64,000 nucleotides of DNA from Flexifilum sp963727545. Lineage in GTDB: Bacteria; Chloroflexota; Anaerolineae; Aggregatilineales; Phototrophicaceae. The stretch spans positions 438,968 to 502,967 of the forward strand of contig CAVSGS010000011.1 of assembly GCA_963727545.1 (NCBI GenBank), given 5' to 3'. Under the pieces are notes generated by a model. The model searched no databases. It saw only the letters and a program-made list of their open reading frames with translations, and was not told the origin of the DNA. Below are positions 26,531 through 33,758 of the stretch, one piece after another; within the stretch, counting starts at the first letter, position 1, and every line of letters starts with the position of its first letter. The position numbers and the translations under genes were made by a program.

Positions 26531-27645
26531 TTGCTCTCGATGCTGAAATGCTGGTGCAGATAATCGAGCGTCGCTGCGGGCGTGCGTCGCTTGCCGCGCA
26601 AAATCCCCGCCGCGACCGCCGCCGCCGTATCGTGATCGCCGAAATCGACCTTGTCGATCAGGGCATCAGGCAGCAGTTCCCGATGCGTCGAGACCCGCGC
26701 CACAATCGCGGGCGTGCCGCAGCCCAGCAACTCATAAGGCACGTTGCCGAACAACTCGACGAAGCAGCCCAGCGCCAGCGTCACCTGACCGAGGCTGTAG
26801 TACTCCGGCAGCAGATCGACCGGAATCCAGTCGTGAAAGACGAAGTGATCGACTAGCCCGCGCGCCGCGATCGCCTGCTCGACGCGGGCGTACAAGTCTT
26901 GCACGCCGGGATCAGCGGCGACGTTCAGCCAGCGCGGGACGAGCACGCGCAGGTTGCTGAAGCCGTACTGCTTGACCAGCCGGTCGGCGACTTCGATGGT
27001 CTGCCAGATGCCCTTGCTGTCTTCGGGGCGGTGCGGATGCAGCACGATGGTGTGCAGTTCCGGGTGGATCGAGGGCACGAGGTTGAGGATGCGGTGCGGC
27101 TTGGTCGGCTGGAACTTCTCCCAGTCGATGCTGTTGCGGATCACCTTCATGCGCCCCGGCAGTTCGGGGAAGAAGCGCCCGACCGTCTGCAAGAAGAACT
27201 GACGCGCGTACTCCGAGATGGTGATCAGCGTATCGCCTTCGAAGTGGAAGGCGCCCTGCGTCGTCTCCGGGTAGACGTTGTCGCGCAGCCCGACCACCGT
27301 CGGTTTGTCGCGGTAGACGTAGGGAAAGACGAACTCGCCGTCGTGGATGTAAAACCGATCCGCCCACTGCATCTGCTCGCCGACGTCCTGCACAATCGCG
27401 GCGATGTTGTAGGCGGGCGTGTCGTAGGGCGCGGGGAAGGGCTGCTTGAAGCGCAAAATCGGCAGCACCAGCGCGCGCTCGTGCCAGCGAAAGGGCGCGT
27501 TCGTATCGTCGCGGCGCGTGCAGAGCAGACGAATCTCGTGCCCCTGCTCGGCGAGGTGCAGCGCAATCGTCCGCAGATGTTTCTGCCCCCCGCCCATGTC
27601 GTGATCGGGGAACAGCGGCGTGATCGAAAACATCAGGATGTTCAT
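26527..27645 (-). CDS. GT4-like glycosyltransferase
   Basis: This 372-residue GT-B transferase begins MNILMFSITPLFPDHDMGGG, where a Gly-rich acceptor loop follows the first strand. RNSIDWEKFQP and VLHPHRPEDSKGIWQTIEVADRL mark the start of the donor domain. The late VELFGNVPYELLGCGTPAIVARVSTHRE is the E-x7-E nucleotide-sugar region. It probably builds surface polysaccharide. The ribosome site is weak. A small hypothetical gene overlaps its stop. Confidence 0.82.
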   Translation of the reverse strand: MNILMFSITPLFPDHDMGGGQKHLRTIALHLAEQGHEIRLLCTRRDDTNAPFRWHERALVLPILRFKQPFPAPYDTPAYNIAAIVQDVGEQMQWADRFYIHDGEFVFPYVYRDKPTVVGLRDNVYPETTQGAFHFEGDTLITISEYARQFFLQTVGRFFPELPGRMKVIRNSIDWEKFQPTKPHRILNLVPSIHPELHTIVLHPHRPEDSKGIWQTIEVADRLVKQYGFSNLRVLVPRWLNVAADPGVQDLYARVEQAIAARGLVDHFVFHDWIPVDLLPEYYSLGQVTLALGCFVELFGNVPYELLGCGTPAIVARVSTHRELLPDALIDKVDFGDHDTAAAVAAGILRGKRRTPAATLDYLHQHFSIESN

Positions 27646-27652
27646 AGGCGGC

Positions 27653-27715
27653 GGTCAGCTTTCAGCAGTTAGCGATCAGCTAAAAACTTACCGCAAAGCC
27701 GAACAGACGCAAAGA
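27653..27715. repeat. CAGC-type tandem repeat and GCAAAG repeat
   Basis: GGTCAGCTTTCAGCAGTTAG with further CAGCTA units runs into AAAAACTTACCGCAAAG and ACGCAAAG. The stretch AAAAACTTACCGCA recurs near 28638, and the GCAAAG motif recurs at 44222, 58867, 61944 and 63930. Confidence 0.5.
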
Positions 27716-27763
27716 TCGAGTACAATGAAGGTTAGCGATTGTGGAAGATGAGGTCACAGCCTG

Positions 27764-28236
27764 ATGGCATTTGGTGCGCCGAACAAACAGCATGAGAACG
27801 CGCCGCGCGTCATTTCCATTAAGCTCGGCGCTAACTTCAACGAGGAATTTCAGCGGCAGATCGAAGACGCCGTAGCTTCAATGACCCCTGAGCAAAAACT
27901 CGCTTCCCTGATCCTTCTGGGTCTGTCTTTGCTCGTGCAATTTCAGGATGAAACTGTGCTGGACGAGCAGCAAGATGAAAGCGCGTTTGCTTGGAGCTAT
28001 TTATCTCGATTGCAAAAAGAACTCCCTGAAGGCGGGTCGCTCAGCGATCTGCTGCGTGAGGCGAACATCAAGCTGTTGGTAAATGATCAACCCGTAGATT
28101 TGAATCGCCTCTCGAAAAGCGCAGAAGACCTGACGATTCCTTCGAAAACTTCAAGCGCGGCTGGGATGATGCAATGAATGGGCGCACGATGAGCTTTGAG
28201 GAATTCGAACGTCGGATGTTGGAAGATGCCGACTAG
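27764..28236 (+). CDS. antitoxin-like protein of a RelE-type module (frameshifted)
   Basis: The first open part (to 28177) encodes a protein with a predicted helical PEQKLASLILLGLSLLVQF region. Near 28130 a base appears missing; shifting frame gives DSFENFKRGWDDAMNGRTMS and FEEFERRMLEDAD before a TAG at 28234. That tail is typical of antitoxin C-termini and overlaps the toxin ATG by 11 nt. The total is about 157 residues, long for an antitoxin. The N-terminal domain is not recognised. Confidence 0.6.
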
Positions 28237-28579
28237 GGTCGTTGTTGCCGATCAATTTGCGCGCGATGCCCGCAAACTCAAACGAGATTACCCCCACATC
28301 TTGAATGACGTTCGAGCGCTCCGGGGACAGCTTGAGGCAGGCGAAAGACCCGGAGATCGCCTCCAAGGGCTGGAACACGTCGCTTTCAAAGTCCGAGTTA
28401 GAAACAGCGACGTTCAGCGGGGCAAAAGCGGCGGTTATCGGGTGATCTACTACCTAGCGTTAGCCGACCAAGTCGTCCTCATCACCATCTACAGCAAGAG
28501 CAACCAAAGCGACATTCCGACCGATAAATTACGCCATTTTATCGCGGAGTATAAGTCGCAAAATCCTCCCACCAAATAA
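28226..28579 (+). CDS. RelE/ParE-family toxin
   Basis: A 117-residue type II toxin fold: RVVVADQFARDARKLKRDYP, then GDRLQGLEHVAFKVRVRNSD and RGKSGGYRVIYYLALADQVVLITIYSKSNQSD. These are the conserved basic beta-sheet residues of RelE-like mRNA interferases. The ATG at 28226 overlaps the antitoxin end, so the two are co-translated; a longer start at 28196 would overlap more. The cellular target (ribosome-bound mRNA versus gyrase) is not certain. Confidence 0.85.
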   Translation: MPTRVVVADQFARDARKLKRDYPHILNDVRALRGQLEAGERPGDRLQGLEHVAFKVRVRNSDVQRGKSGGYRVIYYLALADQVVLITIYSKSNQSDIPTDKLRHFIAEYKSQNPPTK

Positions 28580-28599
28580 ACGTCGTACCAGCAATATAT

Positions 28600-28660
28600 A
28601 AGCGCTTTCAGCTCTCAGCGTGCTTGCTTGGCAAGCCAAAAACTTACCGCATCAGGGCGG
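28600..28660. repeat. CAGC-type repeat, second copy
   Basis: GCTTTCAGCTCTCAGCGTGC, then a TGCTTGGCAAGCCA hairpin and AAAAACTTACCGCATCAGGG. It shares AAAAACTTACCGCA with the copy at 27653, on the other side of the toxin-antitoxin pair. Confidence 0.5.
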
Positions 28661-28845
28661 GTAAATCGAGCGTCGACGTAAAGCAGCGCGGTCGATGCGC
28701 CTGATCCGTCGAAGCGCGGCTGGTATCGTAACTTTCTAGAATTATTCTCGTAATCTATTCTAAATTGGGATATGCCATTGATCACGATCATTGAGATCCA
28801 AGTCAATGAAAATCATCAATAGCAGTCAAGAAAAGGCGAAATGAA

Positions 28846-29554
28846 ATGAATACGGGTAACAAAATTTCTAGGATTTTAGGCGTTGCCTTTCTATTTCAGT
28901 TTGTGACGTCTTTCAGCAGCGGCGTGTTCCTCCAAAACGCATTGATTGTCCCCGGCAGCATCAGCGAAAGTATGATCAACATTGCGTCGAATCCCGCGCT
29001 GATGAGAATTTACATTTTGGTTGATATGCTGACGGCTCTAGGAATCATCTTTTTGGGAGTCGTTCTTTTCCAGACCCTCAGGAAAGGGAATGAAACCGCT
29101 AGCCCTCGCTGCCCTCGGATTTTATATCCTCGAAGCGGCATTGCTGGCAGCGAGCAGGTTAGAGGCTTTTTCGCTCCTGAGCATGAGCCAAGCTTACGCA
29201 GCGGCGGGGCAGCCTGCTGCTTTGGAGACGATGGCAGACGCGGCGCTCAAATCCATGAATTTTGTTGGATCGACGCTGCACATGCTGGCTTTTTGTCCGG
29301 GGGGCATCATTTTCTATTATCTGCTCGACAAGTCCGGGCTGGTTCCGCGTGCGCTATCGCTCTGGGGGCTGATCACGGTTTTGCCTTGCCTAGTCGGTAC
29401 CATGCTGGTTGTGCTCGGCTATGAAGCACCCACGTTTTTATATGTTCTCTATATGCCTTTTGAACTGGTCATCGGCATGTGGATTTTGGTCAAAGGCATC
29501 CATGAGACTTCAGCAACAAACCAGCAGCCGACAGCCGTCTATGCGCCCGCCTGA
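28846..29554 (+). CDS. DUF4386 family membrane protein (frameshifted)
   Basis: Removing one base at about 29090 joins two open frames into a 235-residue integral membrane protein with about six helices. It begins ISRILGVAFLFQFVTSFSSG and ends in MPFELVIGMWILVKG. The pattern matches DUF4386. Both halves have continuous hydrophobic segments across the join (GVVLFQTLRKGNE/PLALAALGFYILEAALL). Function is unknown. Confidence 0.8.
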
Positions 29555-29565
29555 TTAGATGCCCT

Positions 29566-29610
29566 ACATACGGGCGTTATGGGCTGGTACAGCAAGCATA
29601 ACGCCCCTAC
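29566..29610. repeat. palindromic repeat variant, core GGGCGTTATG
   Basis: GGGCGTTATG and CATAACGCCCCTAC pair around a 15-nt loop. It lies between the convergent DUF4386 and lexA genes. Confidence 0.6.
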
Positions 29611-29660
29611 AGAATAGTCCGTACAACTGAACCGTTCTTAGCAAACGGCTCAACGCTCGC

Positions 29661-30341
29661 CTACACGCGCGGACGCAGCACCGAGAGCACGCGCCCCTGC
29701 ACGTGGCAGTTGGCGGGATGCACGTAGATCGGCTCCATCGTCGGGTGGGCGGGCTGCAAGCGCACCTGCGTGTCGCTCTCGCGGTAGAACTTCTTGAGCG
29801 TCGTCTCGCTGCGGTCGGACAGCCACACGGCGACCATATCGCCGTTATGCGCTTCTTCCTGCTTGCGGAAGATCACAATGTCGCCGTCGCTGATCATGGC
29901 GTCGATCATCGAGTCGCCCTTGACCTTCAGCGCGAACACTTCCGACTCCGGCGCGCCGTTCAGCATCGACGGCATCACCTCGATCGGCTCGTCAGCGTAG
30001 CCGCGCTCCATGTCATCCGGGATCGAGACCGGCGCGCTGGCGACGATCTGCCCGACCAGCGGCACGCGGACGAAATCTAGCGTGGCGTGGATCGGCTGGG
30101 GCGTGTTCTTGCTCTTGCCGTTCTTGACCAAGCGCAGCCCGCGTGACGCCCGCGCCTCGCGCGAGAGATGCCCGGCATCAACCAACTTGTTCAGGTTGTA
30201 ATTGACGACCGAGGTCGATTTAATCCCCGTTGCCTCGCCGATTTCGCGGATCGTCGGCGGAAACCCATGCGTATCGAGGTAGGTCTCCATAAAGCGCAGT
30301 ATGTTGCGCTGCCGGTCAGATAGCTTACTGCGGTCTTTCAT
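29661..30341 (-). CDS. lexA: LexA SOS repressor
   Basis: The 226-residue repressor has an N-terminal winged helix (SDRQRNILRFMETYLDTHGF, then PPTIREIGEATGIKSTSVVNYNLNKL) and a C-terminal S24 peptidase. Catalytic S144 is in KGDSMIDA and K183 in ETTLKKF. The self-cleavage bond, usually Ala-Gly, reads A101-S102 in IVASAPV. The start at 30341 follows GGAG at 8 nt; the ORF's first six codons upstream have no ribosome site. Its own promoter contains an SOS box, so it is autoregulated. Confidence 0.95.
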   Translation of the reverse strand: MKDRSKLSDRQRNILRFMETYLDTHGFPPTIREIGEATGIKSTSVVNYNLNKLVDAGHLSREARASRGLRLVKNGKSKNTPQPIHATLDFVRVPLVGQIVASAPVSIPDDMERGYADEPIEVMPSMLNGAPESEVFALKVKGDSMIDAMISDGDIVIFRKQEEAHNGDMVAVWLSDRSETTLKKFYRESDTQVRLQPAHPTMEPIYVHPANCHVQGRVLSVLRPRV

Positions 30342-30388
30342 GGCTGTGCTCCAACTCAATCGTCTTTAAAAAACCAAACATATTTTCG

Positions 30389-30417
30389 ATTGTAGACGAA
30401 CAATGGTTCTAAGTCAA
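30389..30417 (-). promoter_or_regulatory. lexA promoter
   Basis: On the minus strand TTGACT (30417-30412), a 17-bp spacer and TACAAT (30394-30389) form a near-consensus promoter about 48 bp upstream of the lexA start. The SOS operator lies wholly in its spacer. Confidence 0.85.
30398..30409. promoter_or_regulatory. LexA-binding SOS box GAAC-AATG-GTTC
   Basis: A perfect GAAC-N4-GTTC palindrome, the operator type of Bacillus-like and Chloroflexi LexA. It is positioned between the -35 and -10 of the lexA promoter, where binding would block RNA polymerase. The divergent O-methyltransferase promoter lies about 70 bp away. Confidence 0.9.
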
Positions 30418-30474
30418 ATATTTGTAGAACAGTAATCACCAAAAATGGTTTTCTGTAGCAAATCCAGTTCAAGG

Positions 30475-30480
30475 TATAAT
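30475..30480 (+). promoter_or_regulatory. -10 box of the O-methyltransferase gene
   Basis: An exact TATAAT lies 45 bp upstream of the O-methyltransferase ATG. The -35 region TTCTGT at 18 bp is poor. Confidence 0.5.
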
Positions 30481-30524
30481 GAACACTGACACAATTCGTG
30501 AACAATTCGGCTTCGGAGCAAACC

Positions 30525-31193
30525 ATGTCATCAGACCAATGGACAGCGGTTGATCGCTATTTTGACCGCCTATTTACGCCGCCTGATTCTGTTCTAGATA
30601 CTGCTATGAAAACCATTGAGGGCGCCGGGCTGCCCGCGATCAGCGTCACGCCGCAGCAGGGCAAACTGCTCAACCTGCTGGCGCGCGCCCACAACGCCCG
30701 CACCATCTTGGAGATCGGCACGCTGGGCGGTTACAGCACGATCTGGTTGGCGCGAGCGCTGCCCGCCGACGGCAAGCTGATCACGCTGGAGATCGATCCG
30801 CAGCACGCCGAAGTCGCGCGCCAGAACTTCGCCCGCGCCGGGTTGAACGGGCGTATCGACCTCCGGCTCGGCTCGGCGCATGACACGCTGCCGACGCTGG
30901 TTGACGATCCCGCCGCGCCCTTCGACCTCGTGTTCATCGACGCCGACAAAGTCAGCACGATCGCCTATCTGCAATGGGCGCTCAAGCTGACCCATCCCGG
31001 CAGCCTGATCTTCTTGGATAACGTCGTCCGCAACGGCGGCGTTGCCGACCCGAACAGCAGCGATGCCAACGTGCAGGGCGTCCAGCGCGGCTTGGAATGG
31101 CTCGCGAGCGAGCCGCGCGTCACTGTGACGGCGATCCAGACCGTCGGTGAAAAGAGTTATGACGGCTTCGCGCTGGCGCTGGTGACGGCATGA
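30525..31193 (+). CDS. SAM-dependent O-methyltransferase
   Basis: A 222-residue class I methyltransferase of the catechol/caffeoyl-CoA O-methyltransferase group: ILEIGTLGGYSTIWLARALP for motif I, ITLEIDP for the ribose-binding acidic residue, and FDLVFIDADK for the metal site. DNVVRNGG follows. It methylates a hydroxyl, probably on a small aromatic. The ATG at 30525 follows GGAG; the GTG at 30498 does not. The stop overlaps the amidase start by 4 nt. Confidence 0.9.
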   Translation: MSSDQWTAVDRYFDRLFTPPDSVLDTAMKTIEGAGLPAISVTPQQGKLLNLLARAHNARTILEIGTLGGYSTIWLARALPADGKLITLEIDPQHAEVARQNFARAGLNGRIDLRLGSAHDTLPTLVDDPAAPFDLVFIDADKVSTIAYLQWALKLTHPGSLIFLDNVVRNGGVADPNSSDANVQGVQRGLEWLASEPRVTVTAIQTVGEKSYDGFALALVTA

Positions 31194-32500
31194 CGACCGC
31201 CGCCGTCCCTCTGCTCCCGACCGTGAATGCGCTGCGCAGCGGCGAACTCGATCTACTCGACACTATCGATCAAGCCCTCGCCCGCGTCGCGGCGCAGGAA
31301 AATCAGCTGCAAGCGCTCGTCCCGGAGCCGGATCGCGCGGCGCGGCTGCGCCAAGCAGCGCGCGATCTGCAAGCCCGCTACCCCGATCCCGCCAGTCGTC
31401 CGCCGCTCTACGGCGCGCTGCTCGGCGTCAAGGACATCTTTCGCACCGACGGCTTCCCCACCCGCGCCGGATCCGCCGTGCCGCCGGAAGCGCTCGCCGG
31501 AGCCGAGGCATCGAGCGTGCGCCGCTTGCGCGCAGCCGGGGCGTTGGTGCTCGGCAAAACCGTCACCGCCGAGTTCGCTTTTGCCGATCCCGGTCCGACG
31601 CGCAACCCGCACAATCTCGCCCACACCCCCGGCGGATCGAGCAGCGGATCGGCTGCCGGAGTTGCCGCCGGTTACTTCCCGCTGGCGACTGGCACCCAGA
31701 CCATCGGCTCGGTGATCCGCCCGGCGTCGTACTGTGGCGTCGTCGGCTTCAAGCCGAGCTACGGACGCATCGCCACGGACGGCGTGCTCCCGGTCTCGAC
31801 CGCGCTCGATCACGTTGGCTTGTTCACGCAGGACGTGCTGGGGCTGGAACTGGCGGCGTCGCTGCTGGTCGATGGCTGGCAGAGCTTGCCCGCTGCTGCC
31901 GATTTGTCGCTGCCGGTGCTGGCGATCCCGGTCGGCGCGTATCTCGACCTCGCCGAGCCGGAAGCCCGCGCCGTCTTCGCCGACCAAATCGCGCTGCTTG
32001 AGGCGGCGGGCTACACCGTCAAGCAGATCCCGATCTTCGACGACATGGCGACCATCGCCGATCAGACACGCCGTTTGATGGCGTTCGAGATGGCGCAGGC
32101 ACACGCCGATCTCTACCCGCGTTTCGGCGATTTGTATCGACCGCGCACGCTGAGCCTCGTTCAGCAGGGGCAGGCGGTCACGGATGAGCAGCACGCCGCC
32201 GATCTCGCCATGCAGCGCGACGCCCGCGCGACCCTGTTATCCATCATGCGCGATCAAGGGATCGACCTGTGGATCGCGCCGGGGGCGACCGGCGCCGCTC
32301 CGGAGGGGATTAAATCGACCGGCAACTCGGCGCTCAACCTGATTTGGACGCTCGCCGGACTGCCGACCGTCGCCTTGCCGACCAGCGCTCGCAGCGCCGC
32401 CGGACTGCCCTACGGCGTGCAGATCAGCGGGGCATCCATGAGTGACGAGCGCGTGATCCGCTGGGGCGCAGCGCTCGCGGGGGTGCTGGCGGCAGGGTAA
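31190..32500 (+). CDS. amidase (amidase signature family)
   Basis: A 436-residue serine amidase. The Ser-cisSer-Lys triad is K81 (LGVKDIF), a cis-Ser at about S150 in TPGGSSSGSAAG, and nucleophile S174 in GTQTIGSVIRPAS. It hydrolyses carboxamides such as aryl or alkyl amides; it is not GatA, since no GatB/C is nearby. ATGA overlap couples it to the O-methyltransferase. The start has no better alternative. Confidence 0.92.
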   Translation: MTTAAVPLLPTVNALRSGELDLLDTIDQALARVAAQENQLQALVPEPDRAARLRQAARDLQARYPDPASRPPLYGALLGVKDIFRTDGFPTRAGSAVPPEALAGAEASSVRRLRAAGALVLGKTVTAEFAFADPGPTRNPHNLAHTPGGSSSGSAAGVAAGYFPLATGTQTIGSVIRPASYCGVVGFKPSYGRIATDGVLPVSTALDHVGLFTQDVLGLELAASLLVDGWQSLPAAADLSLPVLAIPVGAYLDLAEPEARAVFADQIALLEAAGYTVKQIPIFDDMATIADQTRRLMAFEMAQAHADLYPRFGDLYRPRTLSLVQQGQAVTDEQHAADLAMQRDARATLLSIMRDQGIDLWIAPGATGAAPEGIKSTGNSALNLIWTLAGLPTVALPTSARSAAGLPYGVQISGASMSDERVIRWGAALAGVLAAG

Positions 32501-32523
32501 AGCGACGCCTCAGGGAGCAGCAG

Positions 32524-33561
32524 CTAGAATTGCAGTTGAGTATCGATCTTGATCTGCCACATGCCTTCTGTCGTCCAGCCATTCTCGGCGATGCGGGCGC
32601 GCAACTGCTGCTGGAACTCCGGCATGATCTTCTCGCTTGACGGGTCGAGCGTCTGAAACAGGGTATCGAGGTTGATGCTGGCTTCGCGCAGCCATGGCAT
32701 TTCTTGAACCAGTGCCACGAGCTTGGCAAGCGCGTGCGGTAGTTTGCCCTGTTTCACCAGATAATAGGCATGATGCATTCTGAAGTAGGCGCTGTCGTAG
32801 AATTCTGCCTCGCCGAGCTGCCAGAAGGCGTCGACCTGCTGGGGATCAGTTAGTCGCTCGCCGACCTCGATGGCAAGCACCGGAGATGGCACCGCGCCAG
32901 TCTCAACGCTGAAGAGGTCGGCGAACAGCGTATCGACATTGGCATCGGCTGCCTTCTCGGATGCGGCAGTTGGCGTCAGTTCCGCGTAAATCTGGTCGGC
33001 TTCGTCACAAGCGCCGGTCATGTAGAGCAGATCGGCGCGGCGCAGGCGGATGGATCGCTGCTCATGGTACGGGGGCTGTGCCTTGTCCAGCCAGTCGAGC
33101 GCTTCGGCGGGTCGCTGCAAATATTGCAGCGTGCGCGCATAGGTTTCGTAGAAATTTGCCAATTCGGCAAAGGTTGCTTCATTCGCTTCCGGCACTTCCG
33201 TCTTCTGAAGTAGTTCGAGCGCCAGATTAGGTGCGCGTGAGGCAACCATTACGTTAGCGATCTGCCAAGGTGTCAGCGACTTGCTCATCGTCTTAAGCAG
33301 GAACTGAAAAAACACTCGCCGACGATCCCAGAGCGAGTCTACTTTGCGCCAATCGGCGAAGGTTGCGCCCAGCCCCTCATGAGGGGGCATGATCGCTCCG
33401 GTTCGAGGATGGGTGATGTCGAAACGCATCTCTTTGATGCCCGCCACCCGCTGAAATCGGTTGAGCGCGGCAAACCACTCTCGATCAAACTGAGCGCTTT
33501 GTGCTGGATCGCTCCCCGGTTTTGCCGCTTTGCTGCCAAACAGCTTGTTCAAGATACCCAT
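32524..33561 (-). CDS. hypothetical TPR-like protein
   Basis: The 345-residue soluble protein begins MGILNKLFGSKAA and contains helix-rich repeats such as FAELANFYETYARTLQYLQR, PAEALDWLDKAQ and LRRADLLYMTGACDEADQIYAELTP. These have the size and spacing of tetratricopeptide-like units. No enzymatic motif is seen. It converges on the amidase gene. Function unknown. Confidence 0.65.
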   Translation of the reverse strand: MGILNKLFGSKAAKPGSDPAQSAQFDREWFAALNRFQRVAGIKEMRFDITHPRTGAIMPPHEGLGATFADWRKVDSLWDRRRVFFQFLLKTMSKSLTPWQIANVMVASRAPNLALELLQKTEVPEANEATFAELANFYETYARTLQYLQRPAEALDWLDKAQPPYHEQRSIRLRRADLLYMTGACDEADQIYAELTPTAASEKAADANVDTLFADLFSVETGAVPSPVLAIEVGERLTDPQQVDAFWQLGEAEFYDSAYFRMHHAYYLVKQGKLPHALAKLVALVQEMPWLREASINLDTLFQTLDPSSEKIMPEFQQQLRARIAENGWTTEGMWQIKIDTQLQF

Positions 33562-33690
33562 CTCTTACCTTTAACTTAAATACTTGATCATATTTACGAA
33601 TGTAGCATCTCATAGAGCATTCCAGTGTAAAGGAATCCGGCAGGATGATCGCCGTGTAGCTGGGGGAAGCAGGGCAAAAGCGGCACTTTT

Positions 33691-33719
33691 TTCACGAAAA
33701 TTTCTTTCGACGTTATAAT
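33691..33719 (+). promoter_or_regulatory. sigma-70-type promoter
   Basis: TTCACG (33691-33696), exactly 17 bp, then TATAAT (33714-33719), 39 bp upstream of the helicase-associated gene. Confidence 0.7.
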
Positions 33720-33758
33720 CAGTTGCAACGGATTGGTTCACGCTGAATAGAACGGTTT

